A stretch of 64,000 nt of DNA. Origin: Betaproteobacteria bacterium. GTDB taxonomy: Bacteria > Pseudomonadota > Gammaproteobacteria > Burkholderiales > Thiobacillaceae. The DNA lies in contig JACRAU010000020.1 of the NCBI GenBank assembly GCA_016234655.1, positions 1-64,000 on the forward strand, written 5' to 3'. Numbering within the stretch: position 1 is the stretch's first letter; every line of letters begins with the position of its first letter. Of this stretch, positions 53,079 to 63,610 are shown piece by piece. The notes below the pieces were generated by a model, which searched no databases, was not told where the DNA came from, and saw nothing but the letters and a program-made list of their open reading frames with translations. A program made the translations under genes and the position numbers.

Positions 53079-54527
53079 ATGGTGGAGATACAAGTCAATA
53101 CGGCCGCGCTCGCGGCCGTGGCCGGCCAAGGGGCCGGCACTCCGGGTGCCGAGCCGAACGCCGCTGGTTTCTTCGCGCAAGCCCTGGCGGCGGCCTCGGG
53201 CGCTGCCGCGCCCGCCGGCGCGCAGGCCGACGTGGCAGGTCAAGCCGGGCAGCCCCTGTTGCCGACGCTTCCGCCGGGTTTTCTTGCGGCCCAGATTTCC
53301 GGGGCGCGGCTGGGGGTGGCGGCTCAGGCGATCAAGTCGGCCCAGGCGGCCCAAGCAGCCCAGGCAGCCCAGGCAGCTGACTCGTTGCGGGCTGGGCGTG
53401 CCCAGAACGATCAGGCCGCGTCTGCCTTGTTCGATAAGCTGGCTGCGCAGTTGGCCGCGCTTGGCGCGGGCAATGGCGACCCCAAGCAGGTGGCGGCGCA
53501 ATTGACCGCCCAGGGCCTGAGCCGTGGCGATTTCAAACAGATGGTGACCCAAGCGGTCCAAGAGAACGGCGCCGAGCTGGACGCCAAGTCGCTCGAATCG
53601 GCATTGCAGCAACTGGCGCAAGACTTGATCGCCGGGCGCGCAGCCGATCCCGCCGCGCTGGGCAACGTCGCGGCGCAGTTGGCGGCGGCCTTGGGTGCCG
53701 GCGCGCCCCCCGGCAAGCCGGGAAAGTCGGCAGATATTGCCGCCGACCGGAAGGGTTTGCCGGCCGTTGGCGCCAAGCAGGCGGTCGAGCTGGGCGTCGG
53801 GAAGCCCTCCGGCGATGTGGCGGCGTCCAAGGTCGAGGCCGGTTCGGCTGCCGAGCCGGGCTTGTCGTTCGCCGAACAGATGGCGGCCGAATTCGGGGCC
53901 GGAGACGATGGCGCGGTGCCGCTGCAATTGCTCGAAGGGCGTGGCGCCATGGCCCAGGCCATGACCGAGGTGGCCGGCCTGCCTGTGGCCGGGGCGTCGA
54001 GTCAGGTGGATGCCGGTGCGGTGCGGGTCGATGGGCTCGGGGTCGTGGCGACGCCGAAGGGCGCGCCGGATGCCGTGGCGCAAGAGACGCTGCTGGTCCG
54101 CACGCCCGTGCGCGCGCCGGGCTGGGAGGGGGATTTCGCGCAAAAAGTGGTCTGGATGGCCGGGCGCGATTCCCAGTCGGCGCAACTGATTTTGAACCCG
54201 CCTCAGTTGGGCACGGTCGAGGTGCGCTTGACCTTGTCCGGCAGCGAGGCCGGGGCGCAGTTCTTCTCCCCGCATCCGGGGGTGCGCGAGGCGATCGAAT
54301 CCGCCATGCCGCGCTTGCGCGAGATGATGGCCGAGTCGGGCTTGTCGCTCGGCCAGACCTCGGTAAGCTCGGAGTCGTTCCGCGATTCGCGCGCTAACGC
54401 GGACGGTTCGGGAAAATTCGTCGCCGGCGGCGAAAATGCCGAAGCCCAGGAAGCGCAGGGCACCCTGTTGGCCGCCCAGTCTCACCCCGCCGCGCATGGG
54501 CGTGGCCTCGTCGATCTGTACGCCTAA
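53079..54527 (+). CDS. fliK: Flagellar hook-length control protein FliK
   Basis: FliK sets hook length and switches export specificity. The 482-aa protein has a long Ala/Gln/Gly-rich N-terminal region with a tandem AQAAQAAQAAQ stretch. The conserved C-terminal domain is AQLILNPPQLGTVEVRLTLSGSEAGAQFFSPHPGVREAIESAMPRLREMMAESGLSLGQTSV. The ATG at 53079 follows a 43-base gap after fliJ. The track ORF extends upstream into fliJ in another frame. The 167-base gap before fliL holds a weak inverted repeat (AGCAAATCC...GGATT...TTTGCT) and no gene. Confidence 0.92.
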   Translation: MVEIQVNTAALAAVAGQGAGTPGAEPNAAGFFAQALAAASGAAAPAGAQADVAGQAGQPLLPTLPPGFLAAQISGARLGVAAQAIKSAQAAQAAQAAQAADSLRAGRAQNDQAASALFDKLAAQLAALGAGNGDPKQVAAQLTAQGLSRGDFKQMVTQAVQENGAELDAKSLESALQQLAQDLIAGRAADPAALGNVAAQLAAALGAGAPPGKPGKSADIAADRKGLPAVGAKQAVELGVGKPSGDVAASKVEAGSAAEPGLSFAEQMAAEFGAGDDGAVPLQLLEGRGAMAQAMTEVAGLPVAGASSQVDAGAVRVDGLGVVATPKGAPDAVAQETLLVRTPVRAPGWEGDFAQKVVWMAGRDSQSAQLILNPPQLGTVEVRLTLSGSEAGAQFFSPHPGVREAIESAMPRLREMMAESGLSLGQTSVSSESFRDSRANADGSGKFVAGGENAEAQEAQGTLLAAQSHPAAHGRGLVDLYA

Positions 54528-54694
54528 ACACTCCCAATCTGTTGCTAACAAGCAAATCCTTGATCTTATTGGATTAGGGGTTTGCTTTTCGTCTTGCCCT
54601 GTGGTGATAAAGAACTTAAGCTTGTGCGCCAAAGGTGCTGTTTTTGTGAATTTTTTCCTAGAATGCACCATGCCAAGCAATATGTGAGGGATTT

Positions 54695-55207
54695 ATGGCC
54701 AAGGGAAAAGAAGCGGACGAACAGTTGAAGGATGAGGCGCTGGAGCAGGGGCCGCCGCCTGGGAAAAAGAAAAAGCTGTTGTTCATGATCATCGGCCTTG
54801 TCGCCCTGGTGGTCGTGGCGGGCGGCGGCGCGGCGGTTTGGTTGTTGATGACGCCTGCCGACCAAAAAGAGCAAAAAGAGGCGGTGAAGGAAGAGGGCGC
54901 GCCGATCTATGAAAAGCTCGAGACCTTCACGGTCAACCTGTCGGACAAGGAAAGCTATCTTCAGGTCGAACTCGCGCTCAAGCTGTCCGACGCCGAGGTG
55001 CAGACCAAGGTAAAAACCTATATGCCCGAGGTGCGCGATGCCATGCTGCGCTTGCTGTCGAGCAAGTCGGCGGAAGAGTTGACGACGCAAGAAGGCAAGG
55101 ACAAGCTCGCAAGCGAGATTCAGGCGCAACTCAACGATATCCTCCATATCAAGGAAGCCGGCAAGGGCGTGAAGGGCGTGTTGTTCAACTCCTTCATCAT
55201 TCAGTGA
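54695..55207 (+). CDS. fliL: Flagellar basal-body protein FliL
   Basis: The 170-aa protein has a charged N-terminus (KGKEADEQLKDEA), a single membrane helix (KLLFMIIGLVALVVVAGGGAAVWLL) and a periplasmic domain. The domain has YEKLETFTVNLSDKESYLQVELALKLSD and ends GVLFNSFIIQ. FliL rings surround the stator units and support motor torque. GAGGGATTT precedes the ATG. It starts a second tightly packed block, fliL-M-N-O-P-Q-R. Confidence 0.93.
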   Translation: MAKGKEADEQLKDEALEQGPPPGKKKKLLFMIIGLVALVVVAGGGAAVWLLMTPADQKEQKEAVKEEGAPIYEKLETFTVNLSDKESYLQVELALKLSDAEVQTKVKTYMPEVRDAMLRLLSSKSAEELTTQEGKDKLASEIQAQLNDILHIKEAGKGVKGVLFNSFIIQ

Positions 55208-55214
55208 GCGAGGC

Positions 55215-56213
55215 GTGGCCGACGATATCCTCTCCCAAGAAGAAGTTGATGCGCTTCTACGCGGCGTAACCGGCGAGCCTGAAGAGGTCGCCGCCGAGGA
55301 GTCGGGGGAGGGTGTTCGTTCCTACGATATCGGCCGCCAAGAACGGATCGTGCGTGGGCGCATGCCCACGCTGGAAATCATCAACGAACGCTTCGCCCGG
55401 AATTTTCGTATCGGGTTGTTCAACCTGATCCGCCGCACGGCGGAGATATCCGTGTCGCCGGTGACGGTGATCAAGTACAGTGAATTCGTGCGCAACCTGG
55501 TGGTGCCGACCAACCTGAACCTGGTCCACATGAACCCCTTGCGCGGCACCGGCTTGTTCGTGTTCGATCCGAATCTGGTGTTCCTGGTGATCGACAATAT
55601 GTTCGGCGGCGACGGCCGTTTCCACATGCGGGTGGAAGGCCGCGACTTCACCCTGGCCGAGCAGCGCATCATCAAGAAAATGCTGGAGGTGACCTTCGAG
55701 GCCTATAGCAAGGCCTGGGAATCGATCTATCCGATCCAGTTCGAATACGTGCGCTCCGAAATGAACACCCAGTTCGCCAACATCGCGACGCCGACCGAGG
55801 TGGTGGTGGTCTGTACCTTCAACATCGAGCTTGGCGCCGGCGGCGGAGATTTCCACGTCTGCATGCCATACAGTATGATTGAGCCCATCCGGGATCTGCT
55901 GACGAGCACGATGCAGGCGGATCGGGCCGAGGCGGACGAGCGCTGGGTGTCGCAGTTGACCCTGCAAGTGCAAGATGCCTTGGTCGAGTTGGTGGCCGAC
56001 CTTGGCCGCGCCCCGGTGACGCTGGGGCAGATTCTGGACTTGAAGGTGGGCGATGTGATTTCCTTGGACATGCCCGATGCCGTGGTGGCGCAGGTCGATG
56101 GTGTGCCCTTGTTCGAGTGCGAGTATGGGCAAAAGAATGGGCAATACGCCCTGAAGGTGGGGCGTGTGCTGGAAGGATATGAGCGCGTATCCCGTGCCGG
56201 AGGCAGGCGATGA
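55215..56213 (+). CDS. fliM: Flagellar motor switch protein FliM
   Basis: FliM of the C ring binds CheY-P and sets rotation direction. The 332-aa protein starts with the CheY-binding motif (DDILSQEEVDALLRGV). Its middle CheC-like domain has TLEIINERFARNFRIGLFNLIRRTAEISV and PLRGTGLFVFDPNLVFLVIDNMFGGDG. The C-terminal SpoA domain has LGQILDLKVGDVISLDMPDAV. The start is GTG, 7 bases after fliL, and the stop overlaps fliN by 4 bases. Confidence 0.97.
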   Translation: MADDILSQEEVDALLRGVTGEPEEVAAEESGEGVRSYDIGRQERIVRGRMPTLEIINERFARNFRIGLFNLIRRTAEISVSPVTVIKYSEFVRNLVVPTNLNLVHMNPLRGTGLFVFDPNLVFLVIDNMFGGDGRFHMRVEGRDFTLAEQRIIKKMLEVTFEAYSKAWESIYPIQFEYVRSEMNTQFANIATPTEVVVVCTFNIELGAGGGDFHVCMPYSMIEPIRDLLTSTMQADRAEADERWVSQLTLQVQDALVELVADLGRAPVTLGQILDLKVGDVISLDMPDAVVAQVDGVPLFECEYGQKNGQYALKVGRVLEGYERVSRAGGRR

Positions 56214-56689
56214 GCGAAGAAGCAGATCAGGAAATCAGCGCCGACGATTGGGCGACGGCCATGGCCGAGCAGGCGACGACGGAAGGCGCTGCCGCAGATT
56301 CCGGTGCCGATGATTGGGCCGCCGCGATGGCCGAGCAGGCTGTCGCCGACGAGGCAGCCGCCATGGCGCAACCGGCCCCCCAGGTCTTCCAACCGTTGAG
56401 CTCGGATGCGCCGCAGCCTGCCGCAGCCAACAATCTCGATCTCATCCTCGATATCCCCGTTGCGCTGAACGTCGAGCTGGGGCGGACCAAGCTGGCTATC
56501 CGCAATCTGCTCCAACTGGCGCAAGGCTCCGTGGTGGAACTCGACGGCCTAGCCGGCGAACCCATGGATGTCCTGGTGAACGGTACCTTGATCGCGCAGG
56601 GCGAGGTGGTCGTGGTCAACGATAAATTCGGTATCCGCTTGACCGACATCATCAGCCCCGCCGAGCGCCTGCGCCGCTTGAACCGCTGA
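56210..56689 (+). CDS. fliN: Flagellar motor switch protein FliN with duplicated N-terminal motif
   Basis: The 159-aa protein has the conserved SpoA domain at its C-terminal half (DIPVALNVELGRTKLAIRNLLQLAQGSVVELDGLAGEPMDVLVNGTLIAQGEVVVVNDKFGIRLTDII). The N-terminal 60 residues are acidic and hold two copies of a DDWA-x-AMAEQA motif. The spacer and the Ala-rich linker are low-complexity. The fold sits in the C ring beside FliM. It is coupled to fliM by overlap and to fliO by a two-base gap. Confidence 0.95.
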   Translation: MSEEADQEISADDWATAMAEQATTEGAAADSGADDWAAAMAEQAVADEAAAMAQPAPQVFQPLSSDAPQPAAANNLDLILDIPVALNVELGRTKLAIRNLLQLAQGSVVELDGLAGEPMDVLVNGTLIAQGEVVVVNDKFGIRLTDIISPAERLRRLNR

Positions 56690-56691
56690 TC

Positions 56692-57117
56692 ATGCGACGC
56701 GCACCAACGGGCCTGATCGGCATTGCCGCCGCGCTTTCGGCGCTGCCGATATTCGCGGCCGAATCCGCCGTGCATACCTCGACCGGCGCCGCCTTGTTTC
56801 AAACTTTCCTCGCCTTGGTCGTGGTCTTGGGCATCCTGTACGCCTTCCTCTGGGTGCTCAGGCGCTACGCCCCGGCCCAGACCGGCGCCCAGGGCGTGGT
56901 CAAGGTGGTCGGCGGGGTCATGCTCGGGCCGCGCGAGAAGGTCGTCGTGGTCGAGGTGGGCAAGACCTGGTTGCTGCTCGGCGTGACATCCAGCCAGGTC
57001 AACACCCTGCATACCCTGGAAAAGCCCGAGGGCTATACCGAGGCGGCGGCCATGCCGCCGCCGTTGTCGAGTTTCGCCGGCAAACTCGGCGAACTTCTGG
57101 CGCGTCGCAAGCCCTGA
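56692..57117 (+). CDS. fliO: Flagellar biosynthetic protein FliO
   Basis: The 141-aa protein has a signal-like start (ALSALPIFAAESA), one membrane helix (FQTFLALVVVLGILYAFLWVLRRY) and a small cytoplasmic domain (VKVVGGVMLGPREKVVVVEVGKTWLLLGVTSSQVNTLHTLE). This is the FliO/FliZ family pattern. FliO stabilises FliP assembly. It lies between fliN and fliP with two- and two-base spacing. Confidence 0.92.
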   Translation: MRRAPTGLIGIAAALSALPIFAAESAVHTSTGAALFQTFLALVVVLGILYAFLWVLRRYAPAQTGAQGVVKVVGGVMLGPREKVVVVEVGKTWLLLGVTSSQVNTLHTLEKPEGYTEAAAMPPPLSSFAGKLGELLARRKP

Positions 57118-57119
57118 TC

Positions 57120-57851
57120 ATGCGTTGGCTCGTCTTGGCGCTGCTTCTGCTGCCCGCGCTTGCCATGGCGGCGCCCGGTATTCCCGCGTTTACCAGCACG
57201 CCCGGCCCGGGCGGCAGCCAGAGCTATACTTTCAGCATCGAAGCGCTGTTGTTGTTAACGGCGCTGACCTTCCTGCCGGCGGCTCTGCTGATGATGACCG
57301 CGTTCACCCGCATCGTGATCGTGCTGGCCTTGTTGCGCCAGGCCTTGGGCGTAATGCAGGCGCCGCCGAACCAGGTGCTGGTCGGACTGTCGCTGTTCCT
57401 GACCTTTTTCGTGATGGCGCCGGTATTCGACAAGATTTACGACGAGGCCTGGAAACCCTACTCGGAAAACCGATTGAGCTTCATCGAGGCGGTCGATCGC
57501 GGTGCGCAGCCGCTCAAGGGCTTCATGCTCAAGCAGACGCGGCAGGAAGACCTGGCCCTGTTCGTGAAGCTGGCCAATCACCCGCCCTTGCAAGGCCCCG
57601 AGGCGACGCCGATGAGCATCCTGGTGCCGGCCTACGTCATCAGCGAATTGAAGACCGCCTTCCAGATCGGTTTCCTGGTGTTCATTCCCTTCCTGATCAT
57701 CGACATGGTCGTGGCCAGCGTGTTGATGTCCATGGGCATGGTGATGCTGTCGCCGGTGCTGGTGTCGCTGCCGTTCAAGTTGATGTTGTTCGTGTTGGCC
57801 GACGGCTGGAACCTGCTGATCGCCTCCTTGGTGCAGACCTTCGCGCTATGA
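57120..57851 (+). CDS. fliP: Flagellar biosynthetic protein FliP
   Basis: The 243-aa export-gate protein has a signal peptide (LVLALLLLPALAMAAPG). It then has the FliP family stretches SIEALLLLTALTFLPAALLMMTAFTRIVIVLALLRQALG, APPNQVLVGLSLFLTFFVMAPVFD and ILVPAYVISELKTAFQIGFLVFIPFLIIDMVVASVLMSMGMVMLSPVLVSLPFKLMLFVLADGW. With FliQ and FliR it forms the core export pore in the membrane. It overlaps fliQ by 4 bases. Confidence 0.97.
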   Translation: MRWLVLALLLLPALAMAAPGIPAFTSTPGPGGSQSYTFSIEALLLLTALTFLPAALLMMTAFTRIVIVLALLRQALGVMQAPPNQVLVGLSLFLTFFVMAPVFDKIYDEAWKPYSENRLSFIEAVDRGAQPLKGFMLKQTRQEDLALFVKLANHPPLQGPEATPMSILVPAYVISELKTAFQIGFLVFIPFLIIDMVVASVLMSMGMVMLSPVLVSLPFKLMLFVLADGWNLLIASLVQTFAL

Positions 57852-58120
57852 CCGCCGACACCGTCATCTCGCTGATGCGCCAAGCCCTGGAAGTGGCCAT
57901 GCTGGCCGGGGCGCCGCTGTTGATCGCATCGTTGGCCACGGGCCTGCTGATCAGCATCTTCCAGGCCGCGACCCAGATCAACGAGATGACCCTCACCTTC
58001 ATCCCGAAGCTGGTGGTGATGTTCGTCGTGCTGGTGCTGACCGGACCGTGGAGCATCGAATTGCTGGTCGACTACACCCAGCGCCTGATCAATAACATCC
58101 CCGGCATCATCGGTCGATGA
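57848..58120 (+). CDS. fliQ: Flagellar biosynthetic protein FliQ
   Basis: The 90-aa protein MTADTVISLMRQALEVAMLAGAPLLIASLATGLLISIFQAATQINEMTLTFIPKL... has two membrane helices and matches FliQ. It is a small subunit of the export gate with FliP and FliR. The track ORF covering this span begins upstream in fliP in a different frame. The real ATG at 57848 overlaps the fliP stop. It overlaps fliR by 4 bases. Confidence 0.95.
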   Translation: MTADTVISLMRQALEVAMLAGAPLLIASLATGLLISIFQAATQINEMTLTFIPKLVVMFVVLVLTGPWSIELLVDYTQRLINNIPGIIGR

Positions 58121-58902
58121 TCAGCGTCACGTCAGACCAGTTGAGCACCTGGCTGGCGATGTTCTTCTGGCCACTGGCGCGCATCCTGGCCTGGCTTTCC
58201 ATCGACCCGATGCTGGGCAACCGATCGGCCCCGGTCAGCGTGCGCGTGGCCCTCGGCGTCGCGCTGACCCTGGCGATCGCGCCGGTCCTGCCCGAGATGC
58301 CCAAGGTGCCGATCGTTTCGGGCGAGGGTCTCTTGCTGCTCGGCCAGCAAATCGTGATCGGCATGAGCCTGGGTTTCGCCTTGCGTCTGGTGTTCGCGGC
58401 CATCGAGTTCTCCGGACAGTTCATGGGCCTGCAGATGGGCCTTTCCTTCGCCACCTTGTTCGACCCGGTCAACGGCGCCCAGACCCCGGTGCTGGCGCAG
58501 TTCATGGTGCTGCTGACCATCCTGATCCTGTTCGCCAGCAACGGCCATCATCTGGTGATCGCCGCCGTGGCCGATAGCTTTCGCCACGCGCCGATCAGCG
58601 CGGAGCCGATGTCCTCGCGCGGGCTGTATTCGATACTGCATTGGTCGGCCAGCATGTTCTCGGTCGGCCTGCAAATCGCCTTGCCGGTCACGGCGGCGGT
58701 GTTGGCGAGCAATTTGGCCATCGGCATGATGTCGCGCGCGGCGCCGCAGCTCAACATCTTCGCCGTCGGCTTTCCGCTCACGCTGGGGGCGGGCTTCTTC
58801 GTGCTGTACATGGCGATCGGCTATTTCCCGGCATTGATCGAGCGGGTCTGGGGCGAGGCCCTGGCCGCGATGGCGGCGGCCTCGCGCGGATTCGTGCCGT
58901 GA
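58117..58902 (+). CDS. fliR: Flagellar biosynthetic protein FliR
   Basis: The 261-aa protein has about six hydrophobic segments, including FFWPLARILAWLSIDPMLGN, ALGVALTLAIAPVLP, FSGQFMGLQMGLSFATLFDPVNGAQTPVLAQF and NIFAVGFPLTLGAGFFVLYMAIGYFPALI. It completes the FliPQR export gate. It is the last fli gene in the window. flhBA and flhFG are not present. Its stop overlaps the next gene's GTG. Confidence 0.96.
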   Translation: MISVTSDQLSTWLAMFFWPLARILAWLSIDPMLGNRSAPVSVRVALGVALTLAIAPVLPEMPKVPIVSGEGLLLLGQQIVIGMSLGFALRLVFAAIEFSGQFMGLQMGLSFATLFDPVNGAQTPVLAQFMVLLTILILFASNGHHLVIAAVADSFRHAPISAEPMSSRGLYSILHWSASMFSVGLQIALPVTAAVLASNLAIGMMSRAAPQLNIFAVGFPLTLGAGFFVLYMAIGYFPALIERVWGEALAAMAAASRGFVP

Positions 58903-59417
58903 GCGCGCCCATGGCCCTCGCGCCGTCCGCCTGGGTGCGGCGCTGGGCGCCGCTCATCCCGGCCGCCGGTGCCGTGCTCGATTTGGCCACCGGGTCGGGC
59001 CGCCATGCGGTCTATCTCGCCGGCCTGGGGTATCGGGTGGCGGCGGTCGACATCGATCTGGCGGCCAGCGCGGGGGTGCGCGACACCGCCGGTATCGATT
59101 GGCGCCGCTATGATCTGGAGCAGGGCGACTGGCCCTTCGCCCCAGGCGGCCATGCCGGCGTGGTGGTGACCTGCTACCTGCATCGCCCGCTGTTTCCTCA
59201 TCTGCTGGATGCCTTGGCGCCAAGCGGCGTGTTGATCTACGAGACCTTTGCCTTGGGCCAGGAACGCTACGGTCGGCCGCGCAACCCGGCGCACCTGCTG
59301 CTGCCGGGGGAGTTGCTGGAACTCGCGCGGGGCCGCCTGCGCGTGGTGGCCTATGAGGACGTGACGGAAGCGGAGCCCCCTCGGCGCATGCAGCGCCTGT
59401 GCGCCATAAAACCCTAA
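58899..59417 (+). CDS. Class I SAM-dependent methyltransferase
   Basis: The 172-aa protein has the SAM-binding motif [33 protein letters not shown] near residue 25. It continues with [67 protein letters not shown], the pattern of the TehB-like or Tellurite-resistance-type methyltransferase group. The substrate is unknown. It starts at GTG 58899, overlapping the fliR stop (GTGA). An ATG four codons later also fits. The co-direction with fliR may be accidental. Confidence 0.85.
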   Translation: MSAPMALAPSAWVRRWAPLIPAAGAVLDLATGSGRHAVYLAGLGYRVAAVDIDLAASAGVRDTAGIDWRRYDLEQGDWPFAPGGHAGVVVTCYLHRPLFPHLLDALAPSGVLIYETFALGQERYGRPRNPAHLLLPGELLELARGRLRVVAYEDVTEAEPPRRMQRLCAIKP

Positions 59418-59467
59418 GCCGGGCGCTTTTGAGTACAATTCCCCCATTTTTCACGGATTTCACGAAT

Positions 59468-60343
59468 ATGTTCACCGGCAGCTTGGTTGCGCTTGTCACC
59501 CCGATGCATCCCGATGGCGCGCTCGATCTCGATGGCCTCAAGCGCTTGATCGACTGGCATGTCGAACAAGGCACGGACGGCCTGGTCGTCGTCGGCACCA
59601 CCGGCGAGTCGCCGACGGTGAGCCAGGACGAGCATTGCCTGCTGATTCGTAGCGCGGTCGAGCATGCGGCCGGCCGCATCCCGGTCATCGCCGGTACCGG
59701 CGCGAACTCCACGGCCGAGGCCATCGAGCTGAGCCATTGCGCCAAGCAGGCCGGCGCGGCGGCCGGCCTGTCGGTGGCGCCCTATTACAACAAGCCGACG
59801 CAAGAGGGCCTGTACCGCCACTTCAAGACCATCGCCGAGGCGGTCGATCTGCCGATGATCCTGTACAACGTGCCGGGCCGCACCGTGGCCGACATCGGCA
59901 ACGACACCGTGCTCAAGCTGGCGCCGGTGCCGGGCGTGATCGGCATCAAGGACGCCACCGGCAATATCGAGCGCGGCAGCGAGCTGATCAAGCGCGCGCC
60001 CAAGGGCTTCGCGATCTACAGCGGCGACGATGCCAGCGGCCTGGCCCTGATGCTGCTCGGCAGCCAGGGCGTGATCTCGGTCACCTCCAACGTGGCGCCC
60101 AAGTCGATGCACGAGATGTGCGTCGCTGCCTTTGCCGGCGATGTCGCGCGGGCGCGGGAGATCAATTTCAAGCTGCTCGGACTGCACCAGAAGCTGTTCG
60201 TCGAGGCCAACCCGATCCCGGTGAAGTGGGCCATGGCCGAGATGGGCCGGATCGGGCGCGGCATTCGCCTGCCGCTGACCGAGCTTTCCGCCACGCACCA
60301 CGAAACCCTGCGCGCCGCCATGCGCGAAGCCGGCGCCCTGTGA
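59468..60343 (+). CDS. dapA: 4-hydroxy-tetrahydrodipicolinate synthase
   Basis: DapA condenses pyruvate with aspartate semialdehyde in lysine and meso-DAP synthesis. The 291-aa TIM barrel has [28 protein letters not shown], the catalytic Tyr in LYNVPGRTV and the Schiff-base Lys in [11 protein letters not shown]. The ATG at 59468 gives the canonical [20 protein letters not shown] -10-like box lies at 59434-59439, about 30 bases upstream. bamC follows after two bases. Confidence 0.97.
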   Translation: MFTGSLVALVTPMHPDGALDLDGLKRLIDWHVEQGTDGLVVVGTTGESPTVSQDEHCLLIRSAVEHAAGRIPVIAGTGANSTAEAIELSHCAKQAGAAAGLSVAPYYNKPTQEGLYRHFKTIAEAVDLPMILYNVPGRTVADIGNDTVLKLAPVPGVIGIKDATGNIERGSELIKRAPKGFAIYSGDDASGLALMLLGSQGVISVTSNVAPKSMHEMCVAAFAGDVARAREINFKLLGLHQKLFVEANPIPVKWAMAEMGRIGRGIRLPLTELSATHHETLRAAMREAGAL

Positions 60344-60345
60344 GG

Positions 60346-61482
60346 ATGAACCCCATGCGCATGACCGTTCTAGCCGTTCTGCTCGCCACCGTGGTTTTCG
60401 GCGGCTGTTCCTTCGTCGAATCGAAAAAGATCGAATACAAATCCGCGGGCAGCCTGCCGACGTTGGAGGTGCCGCCCGACTTGATCCTGCCCGGTTCCGA
60501 CAAGCGCTATGTCGTGCCCGATACCACGCCCAAGGGCAGCGCCACCTATTCCGCCTACAGCGCCGAGCGTGGCGTGCAGAAGCCCAGCGCCGATAGCGCC
60601 GTGTTGCCGAGCGTCGACAAGGTCGGCGTCGAACGCGCCGGCAGCCAGCGTTGGCTGGTGGTGCGCATGCCGGCGCAAGAGGTCTGGCCCGTGGTCAAGG
60701 AGTTCTGGCAGGAGATGGGCTTCGTGATCGGCCTGGAATTGCCGGATGCGGGCGTGCTGGAGACCGATTGGGCGGAAAACCGCGCCCGGATTCCGCAAGA
60801 CCCGATCCGCAACCTGCTCGGCAAGGTGCTCGATTCGGTCTACTCCACCGCCGAGCGCGACAAATTCAGGACGCGGCTGGAGCCCGGCGAGAAGGGCACC
60901 GAGATATATATCAGCCATCGCGGCATGTACGAGGTCTACGAAGGCACGGTGGCCGGCGGCGACCAAGGCGGCGGTCGTACCGTCTGGCAGCCGCGCCCGG
61001 CCGACCCCGAGCTCGAGGCCGAGATGCTGCGCCGCTTGATGGCGCGCTTTGGCGTCGAGGACGCGCGCGCCCGGACGCTGCTGGCCGATAAACCGGCCGA
61101 GCCGCGCGCCGGTAAGGCGCAAGGCCAGGACGGCTCGCCGGTATTGAACACCCCGGACGGCTTCGACCGCGCCTGGCGCCGGGTCGGCCTGGCGCTCGAC
61201 CGCATCGGCTTCGCGGTGGAAGACCGCAACCGCGCGGGCGGCGTCTATTACGTGCGCTATGCCGACGCCGATGCCGCCGGCACGGCCAAGGAGAAGGGTT
61301 TCCTGTCCAAGCTCGCGTTCTGGAGCAGCGACGACGCCAAGGTGTTGAGCCAGCGCTATCGCATCCGCGTGGCGGAAAAGGCGGGCCAGAGCGAGGTGTC
61401 GGTATTGCAAGACGACGGCAAGCCGCTCAAGACCGAGACGGCGCAGCGCATCATCAACCTGCTGTACGAGCAGTTGAAGTGA
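60346..61482 (+). CDS. bamC: Outer-membrane assembly lipoprotein BamC (NlpB)
   Basis: BamC is a lipoprotein of the BAM complex. The 378-aa protein has a signal peptide with a lipobox-like end (VLLATVVFGGCSFVESKKIEYKSAGSLPTLEVPPDLILPG). It has two helix-grip domains, the second around FDRAWRRVGLALDRIGFAVEDRNRAGGVYYVRYAD. It is next to dapA, the standard proteobacterial order. The ATG at 60346 is used; a second ATG three codons on is equally plausible. Confidence 0.94.
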   Translation: MNPMRMTVLAVLLATVVFGGCSFVESKKIEYKSAGSLPTLEVPPDLILPGSDKRYVVPDTTPKGSATYSAYSAERGVQKPSADSAVLPSVDKVGVERAGSQRWLVVRMPAQEVWPVVKEFWQEMGFVIGLELPDAGVLETDWAENRARIPQDPIRNLLGKVLDSVYSTAERDKFRTRLEPGEKGTEIYISHRGMYEVYEGTVAGGDQGGGRTVWQPRPADPELEAEMLRRLMARFGVEDARARTLLADKPAEPRAGKAQGQDGSPVLNTPDGFDRAWRRVGLALDRIGFAVEDRNRAGGVYYVRYADADAAGTAKEKGFLSKLAFWSSDDAKVLSQRYRIRVAEKAGQSEVSVLQDDGKPLKTETAQRIINLLYEQLK

Positions 61483-61504
61483 GCCCGGCCCGGGCGGAAG
61501 CCTA

Positions 61505-62272
61505 GTGCGTTTTGCCTGCCTGGGTAGCGGCAGCCGGGGCAATGCCTGGCTGGTCGAGGCCGGCGCCACGCGGGTCTTGGTCGATTGCGGTTTCAGCGCG
61601 CGCGAAACGGCGCGGCGCCTGGAACGGTTGGGCATTGCGGCCGACACGGTCGACGCGGTGCTGCTGACCCACGAGCATGCCGACCATGCGCGCGGCGTCG
61701 CCGGCTTCTCGTCCCGCTTCGCTTGCGAGGTGCTGCTGACCCATGGCGCCCGGCTGATGCTGGAGGCCACGGACAGCGTGCCGAAACAAGCGCGCGAGAT
61801 CGATTCGCATACGCCGTTCGCGCTGGGCGATCTCGAAATCGTCCCGGTCGCCGTGCCGCACGACGCGCGCGAGCCGGTGCAATTCGTGTTCGGCGACGGC
61901 CGCGCCCGCTTGGGTATCCTGACCGATGCCGGCCATGTGACGGCGCACATGGAGGCCATGTTCGCCGATTGCGACGCCCTGGCCGTCGAGTGCAACCACG
62001 ATGTCGATCTGTTGCGCCGGGGGACTTATCCGCCGGCCCTGAAGGCGCGTATCCTAGGGCGCTACGGCCACCTCGATAACACGATGGCGCGTGCATTCCT
62101 GTCCAAGGTGGCCACCGGCCGCCTGCGGCACGTGGTGGCCGCGCACTTGAGCGAAGAGAACAACCGGCCCGAGTTGGCGCGCCAGGCCCTGGCGACGGCC
62201 TTGGGCTGCGAGGAAGATTGGATCGGCGTGGCCGACCAGGAAATGGGCTGCGATTGGCGGCGGATTGTATGA
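61505..62272 (+). CDS. Metallo-beta-lactamase fold hydrolase (YycJ-like)
   Basis: The 255-aa protein has FACLGSGSRGNAWLVEAGATRVLVDCGFSARETARRLE and the metal-binding HxHxDH (TVDAVLLTHEHADHARG). FGDGRARLGILTDAGHVTAHM and CDALAVECNHD follow. The YycJ/WalJ-type branch contains nucleic-acid-processing hydrolases, but the substrate is unproven here. The start is GTG at 61505, 22 bases after bamC. Order dapA-bamC-MBL is common in betaproteobacteria. Confidence 0.9.
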   Translation: MRFACLGSGSRGNAWLVEAGATRVLVDCGFSARETARRLERLGIAADTVDAVLLTHEHADHARGVAGFSSRFACEVLLTHGARLMLEATDSVPKQAREIDSHTPFALGDLEIVPVAVPHDAREPVQFVFGDGRARLGILTDAGHVTAHMEAMFADCDALAVECNHDVDLLRRGTYPPALKARILGRYGHLDNTMARAFLSKVATGRLRHVVAAHLSEENNRPELARQALATALGCEEDWIGVADQEMGCDWRRIV

Positions 62273-62299
62273 AATGTTTGGAATTGAGATTGGGAACGG

Positions 62300-63606
<1,307 letters not shown>

Positions 63607-63610
<4 letters not shown>

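Noticed and set aside
54528-54694. FliA promoter before fliL (TAAAGAAC...GCCAAAGG)
   Set aside because: The spacing is 12 bases, and both boxes match the consensus poorly, unlike the site at 15516-15542.
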